Shown here: in pieces, positions 10,981 to 22,684 of the stretch | Numbering within the stretch: position 1 is the stretch's first letter | Layout of the letters: each line of letters begins with the position of its first letter | Assembly (NCBI RefSeq): GCF_037975245.1 | Contig: NC_092569.1 | Location: forward strand, 33,999,668 to 34,063,667 | DNA length: 64,000 bases | Direction of reading: 5' to 3' | Origin: Apostichopus japonicus | Lineage: Eukaryota > Echinodermata > Holothuroidea > Aspidochirotida > Stichopodidae | The notes under the pieces: model-generated | What the model saw: only the letters and a program-made list of their open reading frames with translations | What the model was told of the DNA's origin: nothing | Database searches by the model: none | Translations under genes and position numbers: made by a program

Positions 10981-12003
10981 CTTTTTCTCGGGTAGGGGTG
11001 ATGGTGTTCGATCCGATCCCGGCGGGCCCGATTCGATGTCAGATTCCGGTGATAGCAAACTACGTGCATATATGCTTCTATTTGATTCACGGTCATAGTC
11101 AGGTACGTCACTCTCGTCGTATCTGCTGGTTGGGGTCAGTCGAGGATTGGTTTCCATGGGAGGGGGGTTCCTATATGTGGGGTTTGGTTGATTGTATGTA
11201 GGGGTCGGGCTCGTATAACTCGGTTCATACTCCGGTGGTTGAATACGGGTGTGCTGTGGTGTGGGTGGTTCAGTTGTCAAAACAGGTGGAGACTGCTGCA
11301 CCGGTGTAGTCGCTCGTGGAGTCGTGGCTCGCGGTGTGGTAGCCCTGGGTGTGGAAGGTGCTGTTGAGTAAGGTGATGCAGGGGTTGTGGTCCTAGGAGG
11401 GTACGCTGCCGATGTTGGAGTTTGCGTTGGTGTTGGGCGTGGTTGGTACTTTTGAGGTTGGGGCTGTGAAGCAGATGGTGGCATGGTCCTTACAGGAGGG
11501 GTAACATGCTGCATGGTCTGTCTCGGGGGTTGATATGGTTTGGGGGCGCCAGACGACACGGCCACTCTTGGTTTCTTTTTCTGAGGTGCCACCGTTGGCT
11601 TCCCTTGTGCAGGAGTTGGCGAGGGGCGAGGTTGGCTTGCACTGGGAGGTCGTGCAGCTGGTGGCCCATACGATTGCGCAGCAGGAGGCCTACTTGTTGA
11701 CTGAGGAGTCTTGGGCCTACCTTGGGGTTGACTAGCTGATGGGTACGGTCTCGGGTTCCTCAGGTTTCCATGCTGGTTGTTCGGAGGACGAGGCTGTGAC
11801 GCATTAGGAGGCGTATTGCGAGCGGGTTGAGACTGCGCCGGAGGGCGCTGAGCCGGCTGAGAAGCTGTCGGATAAGGCTGGGGCTTTCGCAGTTCATCCA
11901 AGGCACGATTAGGTTGTTTTGCTCTTGGCGGTGTAGCTCCATTTTCTCCATGCGGATACGGACGCGGATTCCGCAACATTTCCAGAGCATTATTTCGAGA
12001 CAT
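10981..12003 (-). CDS. Proline-rich protein, first coding exon (341 codons)
   Basis: The start is the ATG at 12001-12003 (A at -3); nine more bases upstream are open but begin with GTG. The exon ends exactly at ..GAGAAAAAG/GTAAGA, a near-ideal splice donor, in phase 0; the frame beyond it soon stops. The product is extremely rich in Pro, Gln, Ser, Thr and Arg. A module of the form N-x-A-L-x-x-L-R-x-P-x-P-Y-P occurs at residues 4-17 and 32-45, and its second half again at 81-88. ASQP recurs at least five times, and a TTPRA run lies near the middle. The last 45 residues switch to an acidic, Ser-rich stretch with Tyr and SP sites. It is probably disordered, perhaps a scaffold binding SH3 or WW domains, but I recognise no family. 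Later exons are not securely identified. GC content is far above the flanks. Confidence 0.8.
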
Positions 12004-12796
12004 TTTGAACACGGATTTTACTCACTGAACCCACGATAGTCCTTACTACACAATTACACAATACAACAATAGGTTGGTTTAGCAATAGCTACAACGTTGT
12101 AAATTACTTGATACAAAATCCATTGAGAAATCGTTTACAGCGAACATAATCAAAAAACACACAATACTGTCTACATCCTCCGTATAGCAAGCACAAACTG
12201 AAGATGAGAATATACTAAATTTCGATGCAATTCATTAAAAACATAAACAGTATTATCCATGAAAGTTTCGCCCTTGTAACCCAGTGCACATCACTGACGG
12301 TGTGAAACACGGCGATATCTTCATAGCCCTGTATCTTTCCAAAAAACCGTTAGGTAAACTCTATAACACCAAATTCCTTTCAAATGAAGTAGCCCTTTTC
12401 ACAGTTGAGTACACAACCTTCACAGTGGAGCGTCGCGTCATACGTTATTCATTGAGACGCGCTACTATTGTTAACAATAGCACTTGTGTGTGTTCTCACC
12501 AAAGTGACTTGATTGTTCGTGTTGGGGGCTGTTCAAATCAAGGAATCCGAGTAGAGGGCGCGTGTAGAAAATGGATAGGGTTTGTATAAAGTAATGCTTG
12601 CCGCATGTGAAAAAGTGAAAACATTGACGGAAACTAGCTTGAGTTCAAAAAAGTTCAGCAATCATGAAATCACCGAATGGAAGAGGATGTTGACCTACTT
12701 TTAAATAGGAAGCAACGGACGTGGTATACAGCATTCGTTATAATTCCGTTCCTAAAATAGCGCAAATATGTATTTGACCTCTAAAGATACGCCTTT
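12004..12796. promoter_or_regulatory. Upstream region of the proline-rich gene
   Basis: Lies 5' of the - strand start codon and is presumably its 5' UTR and promoter. A CpG-containing patch at 12420-12560 includes a perfect Sox-like palindrome. A 101-codon + strand frame across it starts at a non-ATG codon and looks fortuitous. No TATA box stands out. Confidence 0.35.
12465..12480. promoter_or_regulatory. Perfect Sox-like palindrome
   Basis: CTATTGTTAACAATAG is exactly self-complementary and holds two abutting ATTGTT cores in inverted orientation. It lies about 460 bases upstream of the proline-rich start codon. Binding is predicted from the motif only. Confidence 0.35.
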
Positions 12797-13580
12797 CAGG
12801 CGCGTATCCTGGCTTTTCTAATCCGGTGGCGCGAATAACTATCTAAGCGGAGCACTACCATCGGTTGGCGCGCAGCGTACAAGAAAATTTCTGGTTTTTA
12901 TTACCCCCCCCCCCCCCCGCCCAGATCACAGGAAATGGCACTTCTCAGGCTTGAAAATGACCAACCAGATGTACATGTTTGCCTGAGAACCTAGTATTTC
13001 CCAAAAGTTTTTTCATGCATAACCTTCTTGAAGATTGTCACCAGTCACACATCATGTTCGACCTGATTGCATGTCCTGTGGATCATTGCTTTTGTAGGTG
13101 ATTCTACGTCGCGGCCCACAATATCCGTCAGCCCCACTTTTCAAGGTTTTATTTAAGCCCATTATTTGTTCAGAACTTTAAAAATCACATTTGTCATGAA
13201 TTAATTCACTTCAAAGCATACCCATAATGATGCACAAAAATGACAATATTTCATCTACGGACAACCATAGAAAAACCTCCTTCAACCCGGCCCTAACAGA
13301 CTGGTCAAAATTGCACGAATAGAGAGAAGCATGATAAAGAATGTTGGCCAGGGAATTTTCGAATATTCAGACACAGTTAATTTAATGGTACATGTACAAA
13401 TAATAAAATCCCTTATAACAGCTACCATAAAACTTCATTAAAGGAAATGATAAAATACCAGCTATTTCCGGAACCGAACACTACACACAAATACATTTTG
13501 AAGGCCGTTCATCCTGGAACGCCATTTTCATGCTCACTGATATGATGTGATATCTGTTGTTTGCTTTACAAAATCGAATA
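12797..13580 (+). mobile_element. Carrier repeat, copy B (MITE-free)
   Basis: Starts near CAGGCGCGTATCC and matches carrier copy A along its length: the GGTTGGCGCGCAGCGTACAAG core, the segment around ATCACATGTTCGACCTG.., and the tail GTTCATCCTGGAACGCCATT. At 13480-13487 it has ACTACACA once and runs straight on, whereas copies A and C carry a MITE there. This makes it the unoccupied-site reference. No coding capacity. Confidence 0.75.
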
Positions 13581-13851
13581 ATTGAAATGAGACTGAAATA
13601 AATAACTTTTATCTGTTTATTGTGAAAGGCCCACATTCTTTTAATTTCGAAAGACGCACAGTTTCAAGTTCATTACCATTAAGGCTTCGATTCTCTGTCT
13701 GCCTTTAGTCTGACAGAAAGGTAGCGAACTGCAAACGCCTTGGCTTTGCGTTGACGAACCCGTGAGCGGCTGCCACCAGGTTGAGGTCATGGTGGCGATG
13801 GAAAGCTATCAGTGCAATGCCATTCTGTCGTTAAACTTGTTGATCTATAAT
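13581..13851. other. Unassigned
   Basis: No gene or element boundary recognised between the carrier repeat and the AT microsatellite. Confidence 0.4.
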
Positions 13852-13852
13852 C

Positions 13853-13888
<36 letters not shown>

Positions 13889-14015
13889 CATATAGATATA
13901 TATATATATTTATATATATATAGATATATAGATATATATATCGATATATATATATATCGATATATATATATCGATATATATATATATATATATATAGATC
14001 TATATAGATATAGAC

Positions 14016-14103
<88 letters not shown>
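13852..14103. repeat. Compound (TA)n microsatellite
   Basis: About 250 bases of TA repeat with interspersed GATATA, CGATATA and CATATA variants, then a pure TA run. Palindromic TATCGATA steps recur. Confidence 0.95.
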
Positions 14104-14104
<1 letters not shown>

Positions 14105-14109
14105 CCTAT

Positions 14110-14475
14110 GTATATATATACATTAGTGAGTACATTACATTAGTGAGAGAGGAAAAATGGAAACGTCATAAAAAGAGTTGTCGGTGTAAGGGGTAGGGTG
14201 AGGCGCACGCTCCTTCCTCGATCCATCACTGGTTACCCTGTGTATATAATAGGGGTAAGCGCTGTAATGATGTCACTGTTCCTTTCTCTTCCCGGTGTCT
14301 TGGCGTTTATCTTCTACTCCCTCCTTTTCCCCTCTTTCTCTCTTTCTGTTTCCTTCCTTCCTCTCCTTCCTCCTGTTTTATCGTTCCCTCTTTTTCCCTT
14401 TTTTCTTATCTCTTTTTTCTCTTCTCCTTTTCTTACCCGGAGCGACCCCCCCCCTCTCCCTGGATACGAGCCTGA
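14110..14475 (+). mobile_element. Interspersed repeat, family 2 (copy 2, partial)
   Basis: Homologous to 24490-24772 and, reversed, to 5138-5480. Shared landmarks are ATTAGTGAGAGAGG, the TTGTCGGTGTAAGGGG segment, CACTGGTTACCCTGTGT, a long CT-rich tract, and the end CTGGATACGAGCCTGA. Only part of the element is present. Protein frames over the CT tract are low complexity. Confidence 0.7.
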
Positions 14476-15426
14476 CCGTTTACCACTCCTAGTGAGTCCT
14501 TTTCCTTATTGGATATTTAGTTATTTTCCAAGAAAATAAACTAAATCGCTGGTGTTTTTTTTTCTTCAAATCATTAATTGCACAGGTCGATTCCCGCTAT
14601 AACACAGCTGGTTGAGCAACATGACGTGCCTTGAAACAGTGACGTGCATAGGGTTTCAAAGGTCAAACTAATTCCAACATTCCCCAGATTGATTTAGGTA
14701 GGGGAATGAACTTTCATGGAGGGGCTGGAAGAGGATCAAAAGTGTTTCGAATGAGGGGTGCGGCTGTGGGGTCGTTGAAGTCGCTCCCTTTTATAGGTTT
14801 GGGGGCTCTCCCTCGCCCTTCCCCCCCCCTCGCCCCACCCCTCCCTATCCCAACCTCACCGATTTCATGAAAGCCTCGTGGAGAGTATTCGCGTTTTCTT
14901 CTAAATTTCAGACTCCTGTAGTATATGCCCAAAAAAAATGTATTGGATAATCTCGATGCATCAAATGCGACCAGATCCATGGACATCATGAAATATGAAT
15001 ATGTCAATTTTATATTTGTTTATGTTATTTGTAGAAGATTCAGCATGCATTTCATACATGGTATGGTAACTAACAACCATAAACCACCTACCTGCACTAA
15101 ACAGTGCGTTCATGTGTTTGGCCGATAACAGGAAACCCCCAAAAATGATGGCGCTACGCACTATTTAGTTGAAGGTTGACTTTTAATTCGGTTATTCTTA
15201 CCACAACAGCTACAGTAACACTATTTGCTATTTGCTTGAAATTTTCGGCGCATCGTCCAGGGTTTAGCTTTTCACACATTATACATAGGATCATTGAAGT
15301 CAATGTTAGACGCGACAACAAGTTAGACCAAAGCTCATCCGTAGCAATTGGAAATACAGTAACAAAGATTTGCTTCAGACTATTTATATCCATTTTGAAA
15401 TTACAAAACAAACAAGTTTAACAAGA
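14476..15426. other. Unassigned non-coding
   Basis: Contains G/C-rich homopolymer stretches near 14815-14850. Open frames on both strands near 15150-15420 overlap each other and show no domain or splice context that would favour one. Confidence 0.35.
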
Positions 15427-17672
15427 GCCCAAGGGCTGTGGTTCCTTGCTTGGGGTATATGACAATACACATAATATTATCAAGCAAGATTGGGCTCAAA
15501 TAGTCCAAGTAATTGTGGTCCTACATGTTCCCATAAAGTAACAAACAATATAGCCAACACTTTTGTGATCACAAAATGTGATCGGATTTTGATCAAAAGG
15601 CACTTTTGAGAGCTAAATATGGCGTCGAAAATGTAAGAAATATAAGAGACCTATACAAGCGTGTCAACAGATATGATAACATTGGTGACCTCAGATGACA
15701 TGACCTTTAAGTTTGAAAATGTTCCACCACCCCATTCACAACTTGTCCCAAAATATCAACCATCTCACACCTTGGCATTGAGATTTAATTGCATTAAATG
15801 TCTGAAAATTAACTTTGAACTTGTATACATAACTTCACACACAAAGGTCACCCGGAGGTCAACCAATTGACATTTTTGATCGGTGAGACCTAAATAGAGC
15901 ATGACTGTAAAAATCCAAACATTTTTTCTTTGCCCATTTTCTCCCCCCCCCCAAAAAAAAAATACTACTTTTTAACATTAGCTGACCTTTGGTGACGTTG
16001 GATCACATGACCGTTAAGTTTGAAAATATTCCCCTATACCATTTGCAACTTGTCCAAAAAAATCAACCTTGTCACACCTTGGCACTGGGAGTTATTGCAT
16101 TAAATGTCTGAAAATTAACTTTGACCTCATATAACTTCGCACACGAAGGTCACACAGGGGTCAACCCATTGACATTTATGATCAGAAGGTACCTTTAACA
16201 TCTGAAAATAGCATCAAAACTGTAAAAATCCACAAAACACGAAAAGGTCACAAGAGGTCAAATTGAGGTCAAGGGTCACCTAGATGCGGGTCAACAATTG
16301 GATTACATTGAAGCAAGTCCCAACCCTAACGGACAATTTGTTCTCAAGTTATCGCAATTAATTAATTGACCTTTGGTGACCTCGGATCACATGACCGTTA
16401 AGTTTGAAAATATTCCCCTATACCATTTGCAACTTGTCTCAAAATATAAACTGTGTAACACCTTGGCACTGGGAGTTATTACACTAAATGTCTGAAAATT
16501 AACTTTGACCTCATATAACTTAACATACAAAGGTCACCTTGGGTCAACTTATTGACATTTTTGATTGATGAGACCTAAATTAGAGCATCAAACTATACAA
16601 ATTCAAACATTTTTTTCTTTGCCCATTTTCTACCCCCAAAATACTAGTTTTTTAACATTAATTGACCTTTGGTGACCTCGGATCACATGACCGTTAAGTT
16701 TGAAAATACTCCCCTAGACCATTTGCAACTTGTCCAAAAATATCAACCATGTCACACCTTGGAACTGGGAGTTGTTGCATTAAATGTCTGAAAATTAACT
16801 TTGACCTTGTATAACTTCGCACACGAAGGTCACACGGGGGTCAACCAATTGACATTTTTGATCGGAAGGTACCTTTGATATCCAAATCTAGCATCAAAAC
16901 CAAACATTTTCTTTTTTGTTCGTTTCCTCCCTAAATAAGCACATTTTTTCTAATGTGACCTTTGACCTTTTGACCTTGGTTTCAGATGTAGTTTAATCTT
17001 CTGATTACAAAAAACAAAACGACAAGTCTGTACAGCCATTCTAACTCCGACCGAAAAACTTTGACCCCATATAACTTTGCACAAAAAGGTCACACGGGGT
17101 CAACCTATTGACATTTATGATCAGAAGGTACCTTTGACATCTGAAAATAGCATCGAAACTGTAAAAATCCCCAAAACACGAAAAGGTCACCAGAGGTCAA
17201 ATTGAGGTCAAGGGTCACCCAGATGCGGGTCGACAATTGGATTACATTGAGGTAACTCCCAACCCTAACGGACAATTCGTTCTCAAGTTATTGCAAAAAT
17301 ACTAGTTTTTTATCATTAATTGACCTTTGGTGACATCGGATCACATGACCGTTAAGTTTGAAAATGTTCCCCTAACCAGTTCACAACTTGTCCCAAAATA
17401 TCAAGCTTGTCGCACATTGGCACTGGGAGTTATTGCAGTTTTAATATTTTCGGTTTTTGGACCATAACTGACCTTTGGTGACCTTTGTGGGCACCAAAAA
17501 CAATAGGGCACACCTTCTCCATATGGCGGATCTATAGTCCAAGTTTGGCCTCAATCCAACATTCCCTTATTGAGATAGAGCGTACCCAAGCAAGTGTCAC
17601 AGATGCACACAAACACACACACACACACGCCAACCTGACTGCATAGGTTCCTTTTGCTAAAGCAAGGAACCA
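15427..17672. mobile_element. Repeat element with AGGTCA-rich tandem units
   Basis: Bounded by GGTTCCTTGCTT at 15440-15451 and its exact reverse complement at 17660-17671. The interior consists of diverged repeats, each containing GACCTTTGGTGAC, GATCACATGACCGTTAAG, CAACTTGTCC, TGTCTGAAAATTAACTTTGA and GGTCAACC. Copies of GACCTTTGGTGAC start near 15982, 16367, 16662, 17320 and 17469. A (CA)n run lies near the right end. No protein is encoded. The class is unknown to me; the end inversion suggests a DNA element or fold-back. Confidence 0.6.
16243..16280 (+). promoter_or_regulatory. Cluster of AGGTCA half-sites
   Basis: Within 38 bases, AGGTCA occurs three times followed by GGGTCA, with spacings of 4, 5 and 1 bases. 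These are DR4, DR5 and DR1 geometries of nuclear-receptor response elements. The same cluster recurs near 17184-17220. Potential binding is inferred from the motif; the cluster belongs to a repeat and may be fortuitous. Confidence 0.3.
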
Positions 17673-17849
17673 AAAATGATATTTTCATTTCATTTATTTG
17701 TTTTATCAAAACGTTCATATATTTAGCTAGTATATGTTAGTTAAAACTATTATGACGTAAATCGCAAATGGAAGTGAACTAGAAATCTTTGTAGGTTTAT
17801 CAATTATTAGGAACTAGCTGTATAACACAGTTTCAACAAATACATATGG

Positions 17850-17993
<144 letters not shown>

Positions 17994-18034
17994 ACCCCGG
18001 GGATTCGGGTGACCTAGGTATGAGCCAATATATA

Positions 18035-18113
18035 GGCCACCTGAGGGGTAGAAAGGAACAAAACTCAGAGCAAAATGAATAGTACAGCAACACAATGTCA
18101 TATGGTATATCAA
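18035..18113 (+). repeat. Flanking direct repeat, left copy
   Basis: A segment of about 78 bases beginning CTGAGGGGTAGAAAGGAAC and ending GGTATATCAATG. It recurs at 19713-19789 beyond the two 774-bp repeats, differing by one G in the GGG(G) run. Confidence 0.85.
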
Positions 18114-18880
18114 TGTTTATTTACAACCCTTTAATCTAGAACATAATTGTCCTTTACAGCTCTCTGTTATATCATATCAACCTCAGTGCAACATCATGAA
18201 TTTATTGATAACAGATAAACCTAATCAACCTACAGATAACACACACTCACGCATAGACCAACAAACATATTCACCAAACTAACTGACGTGACCCACACAG
18301 CTGCACACAGAAGTGCTAATATTTATTCTAACATCTTAATCCTCTGTGCACCCCTAGACTAGCAACATTTCCCTGCATGAACTAGGGAGCTAGCTTACTA
18401 CTTATTATTAAAACAAAGGTTTCAATATAGTTGTACCCACACACTTCCACTGCACAGGCAGTATACAGCCAATAAGAACAATATCTCTACCTGGTATAGG
18501 ATTGCCATGGTAACCTAAACAGTTCCACCAATCCTGTGCACCCAGACCTCTGTAGGGGGTCTACCCTATGCAGCTTGCTGTGTAGCTACTCTAATCAACC
18601 CCTCTTCCAATAGAACAATCCATCTAATTAGTCTATGCAGCACAGGTTATACCTGCTAAGTGATTTGACACCATGGAACCACCTCGTTCCTGGGCGTAGC
18701 TGCAGTGGCTTCACCATATCACATAACAATGTACCATACAGGTAACATACAGCTTAAGGCTATATTAAGAACATATAAAACTACTAGCATTGATAAAAAG
18801 GTGCACTTCAATATCTTGACATGTCTATTGAATGTTACCATGAATACTAATAAGAATACATCAGTTAGATCCTTTAACTA
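18107..18880 (+). repeat. 774-bp direct repeat, copy 1
   Basis: Apparently base-for-base identical to 18897-19670, with a 790-bp period. The 16-base junction is AT-rich and unlike the sequence after copy 2. No open frame of note; only a short chance frame near its end. Identity implies either very recent duplication or an assembly artefact. Confidence 0.9.
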
Positions 18881-18896
18881 TCAACTGTCAATTTAA

Positions 18897-19670
18897 ATAT
18901 CAATGTTTATTTACAACCCTTTAATCTAGAACATAATTGTCCTTTACAGCTCTCTGTTATATCATATCAACCTCAGTGCAACATCATGAATTTATTGATA
19001 ACAGATAAACCTAATCAACCTACAGATAACACACACTCACGCATAGACCAACAAACATATTCACCAAACTAACTGACGTGACCCACACAGCTGCACACAG
19101 AAGTGCTAATATTTATTCTAACATCTTAATCCTCTGTGCACCCCTAGACTAGCAACATTTCCCTGCATGAACTAGGGAGCTAGCTTACTACTTATTATTA
19201 AAACAAAGGTTTCAATATAGTTGTACCCACACACTTCCACTGCACAGGCAGTATACAGCCAATAAGAACAATATCTCTACCTGGTATAGGATTGCCATGG
19301 TAACCTAAACAGTTCCACCAATCCTGTGCACCCAGACCTCTGTAGGGGGTCTACCCTATGCAGCTTGCTGTGTAGCTACTCTAATCAACCCCTCTTCCAA
19401 TAGAACAATCCATCTAATTAGTCTATGCAGCACAGGTTATACCTGCTAAGTGATTTGACACCATGGAACCACCTCGTTCCTGGGCGTAGCTGCAGTGGCT
19501 TCACCATATCACATAACAATGTACCATACAGGTAACATACAGCTTAAGGCTATATTAAGAACATATAAAACTACTAGCATTGATAAAAAGGTGCACTTCA
19601 ATATCTTGACATGTCTATTGAATGTTACCATGAATACTAATAAGAATACATCAGTTAGATCCTTTAACTA
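18897..19670 (+). repeat. 774-bp direct repeat, copy 2
   Basis: Second copy of the unit at 18107-18880. It is followed by about 42 unique bases and then the right flanking repeat at 19713-19789, so the larger unit was probably flank plus 774-bp body plus spacer. Confidence 0.9.
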
Positions 19671-19833
19671 TTAAAGATAAGAGTAATAAGTACAATAAAG
19701 TAAAAAGAACATACCTGAGGGTAGAAAGGAACAAAACTCAGAGCAAAATGAATAGTACAGCAACACAATGTCATATGGTATATCAATGTGCCACTGACAG
19801 GTCATTTCCCCCTAACCTCTGAATGGCTATACC

Positions 19834-21371
19834 CAGCGACGTAGCCAGGAATTTGAAAGGGGGGGGGGAGCACTTTTTGCGACTGATATGGATTTTCAAA
19901 ATTGTAGGCACGACTATCTGAGCGGAGCGCCACCATCGGTTTACGCGGAGCGTACAAGAAAATTTTTGGTTTTACAAACCCCCCAGATGGCCGGAAACGG
20001 CCCTTCCCGAGTGTTCATTCTGGTTCCATGGCCTCTTGCTAACTTGAGACACCTCATTCAATATCACTTTTAAACCAAAAAAAACAAACGAGTTAAAATA
20101 GTACGTAATTCAATACTACATAATGTTCGGTATTTAAAATTAGCAAAGTACATGTACAGAGTAGTCTTACTTTTCAACTGCTGATACTTGTAGATACATA
20201 TATAGATAGGCCAGAAATGTCTTTGATACAACTATAGCCAGTAATTGTCTTTGATACAACTGTAAATGTTTAAGTTAGCCTAATATTAGAGAAGGCGAGA
20301 GCTATCCGACGATTGCCATCTGATGCAAATTTCTCAACTGTTTTCTCAACTGAAATATTATCTGCGTAAACGGGTTCTTAACTAGATGTTAAAAAAACTG
20401 ACAAGATCGGATTCTAGACTTTTTCGGCGGGTAGAGTGTTGAATGAAACGGCACGCGATAGAAATGGCAGCCTAAATTAGAAGACTAGGTCACCTAATTT
20501 AGCCATATTCTTGCTACGTTCATTTCAATAGTTATTCCTGTCTGGACTCTTAAACTCGTCCAGCAAGCTTATGGATTTGAAATATGGGTGTTTTTAAAAA
20601 AGATAACTTGGCCAAAAAAAGTGTGTAGGCCCGGGCCTACAGTGCTACATACTGGCTACGCCCCTGATCACGGATATCATATTATCAGCAGATTGTGTTT
20701 CCTGTTTGAATTCTTTTACATGTTCTTTACATAATATATCAGAAAGACAAACATAGTGCTCTTTTACAATTTTTCCAGTAGGATGATTCTTGTTTATTGT
20801 CCAATGTCTGGACTTTAATACATTTGACGAACTTAACTGATGGACAATATAAACTTTCATATTTTGTAATATAGCCAGATATGCAGTGGCCTAAAAACAA
20901 ATATCGTTATCGTTAACAGTGTAATAATTATTTAATGGAAGTGCGTATCTCGTACGATTGCTATAGCTTAACTTCATAACATGCTGTTCGTGCACAACTT
21001 AGGACGAATCATAGAAAGGATGAGAACGAACGTTGTCGACGTTGTTGTGCATACGGTTCGTGACATTCCATAGAGTGCGGTTAGGTAGGCAATATGTATT
21101 TTATTACGCAGTGGCCAACTGTAGGCTTGTAATAGGCTATAGGCTAAATTTAGCTAATTGCATCTGCCAAACTAAGTTAGTAGTTGAATCAGTAGGCGTG
21201 AATGTTACTACGATTATAATCGAGTTAACAGAGCTGACGAGTATTCAAGATCAAAAGAGCACTGACAAAATACCATGCTAAAAAACAACAGTTTAAAAAA
21301 AAAAAAAATCGACACTGAAAAGGGGGGAGCGGTCGCTCCCCCTGCTCCCCCCCCCCCTGGCTACGTCCCTG
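19834..21371. mobile_element. hAT-like element, 1.5 kb, with near-perfect TSD
   Basis: Left end CAGCGACGTAGCCA and right end TGGCTACGTCCCTG are inverted repeats matching at 13 of 14 bases. Flanks are GCTATACC (19826-19833) and GCTGTACC (21372-21379), an 8-bp duplication with one mismatch. Inside is a copy of the carrier core (ATCTGAGCGGAGCGCCACC.. to GTACAAGAAAATT) at about 19915-19970. A further end-like sequence (TGGCTACGCCCCTG, 20654-20667) follows a 16-bp palindrome at 20625-20640, suggesting nesting. Short open frames are present but no transposase is recognised. Confidence 0.65.
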
Positions 21372-21444
21372 GCTGTACCACTATCTGTGAAGGTAACTTA
21401 ATAAAAAATTATAGGGGCCTCTGTTTTGTTCAAATCATGTTCCT

Positions 21445-21470
21445 AACATATATATATATATATATATACA
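21445..21470. repeat. Short (AT)n tract
   Basis: About 26 bases of AT immediately left of carrier copy A. It may be the insertion target. Confidence 0.9.
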
Positions 21471-22684
21471 GGGGCGTATCCAGGATTTTCTAACCCGGGG
21501 GGGGGGGCGCGAATTACTATCTAAGCGGAGCGCCACCATCGGTTGGCGCGCAGCGTACAAGAAATTTTCTGGTTTTGATACCCCCCAGATCACCGGAAAT
21601 GGCACTTTTCGGGCTTGAAAATGACCAACCAGATGTACACTTTTTGCCTGAGACTCAAGTATTTCCCAATAGCTTTTACCCCCATCCATAACCTTTTTGA
21701 AGATTGTCACCAGTCACACATCATGTTCGACCTCATCGCATGTCCTGTGGATCATTGCTTTTGTATGTGAATCCACGTCGCGGCCTACAATACCGGACAG
21801 CCCCACTTTTGAAGGTTTTAAGCCCACTATTTGTTCAGAACTTGAAAATTCACATATCTCGTGAATAAACTCACTTCAAAACATACCCAAACTGTTGGAA
21901 AAAAATCATCTATGGACAACCAATATAGAAAAACCTCCTTGAACCCCTAACAGACCGGCCAAAATTGCACGATTAGAGGGAAATATGATGAAAAAATGTT
22001 GGTTAGGAAATTTTCGAAAATTCAGACACAGTTCATTTATTTGTGTACAAATATTAAAACCTCTTATAACGGCTATTATAAAACTTGCTTGAAGGAAATG
22101 AAACAAATAGCAGATATTTCCGAAACCGAACACTAAACACATAGGCGTAGGAGGCGGGTGGCTGCACCCCCCCCCCCCAATATTTTTTCCCTGAAAATTC
22201 GGGCAATATGCTGAGAATTTTTCGGGCACCTATACTGAAAGAAAAATAAATTGCAAGACATAGCTACATCTATAGGAAATTAATTAAAAATCATCTCCTT
22301 GGTAATTAAAATAAAGTTATAAGCTTGGCCGACTAATTAGCCATTACTAATGTAAAAGAGAGTTTTGACATAATTTGACCTCCATACTTTTTCTCCATCT
22401 ACATGAGACATTTCGTTGTTTAGATGGGCATCCCGCGGTGTACTGCGCAACTTTCACCGAAGCTTGCTTATATGATATTGACATTAACATGCTGAACGCG
22501 CGCGGAGCGCGAGAAAAATATTGGTTATATTTTTGGGCAAGTCGTTACAGCTCCCCAAATCAAATTGGGCTCCCTCGCCTTTGACTACACACACAGACAG
22601 TTTTGAAGCTGTTCATCCTGGAACGCCATTTTCATGCTCATTGATATGATTTGATATCTGCTGTTTGCTTAACAAATTCGAACA
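21471..22684 (+). mobile_element. Carrier repeat, copy A, with nested MITE
   Basis: Begins CAGGGGCGTATCCAGGATTT. The conserved hairpin GCGCCA-8 nt-TGGCGC is at 21530-21549, followed by GCAGCGTACAAGAAA. It matches copy B (12797-13580) and, reversed, copy C (5861-6908). It is interrupted at 22140-22583 by a MITE. Open frames on the - strand match the shadow frames of copy C on the + strand and are not genes. Confidence 0.75.
22140..22583. mobile_element. Nested MITE in carrier copy A
   Basis: 444 bp with ends CATAGGCGTAGGAG and CTCCCTCGCCTTTG. Flanks are ACTAAACA (22132-22139) and ACTACACA (22584-22591), an 8-bp duplication with one mismatch. It occupies the same site as the MITE in copy C but contains about 220 extra internal bases (near 22340-22550). 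Confidence 0.75.

Noticed and set aside
12284-12589. 101-codon + strand frame
   Set aside because: It begins at a non-ATG codon, has no recognisable domain, and lies in the probable promoter of the opposite-strand proline-rich gene.
18035-19789. LTR retrotransposon with 774-bp LTRs
   Set aside because: The copies are only 16 bases apart with no internal region, primer-binding site or polypurine tract; a tandem duplication fits better.
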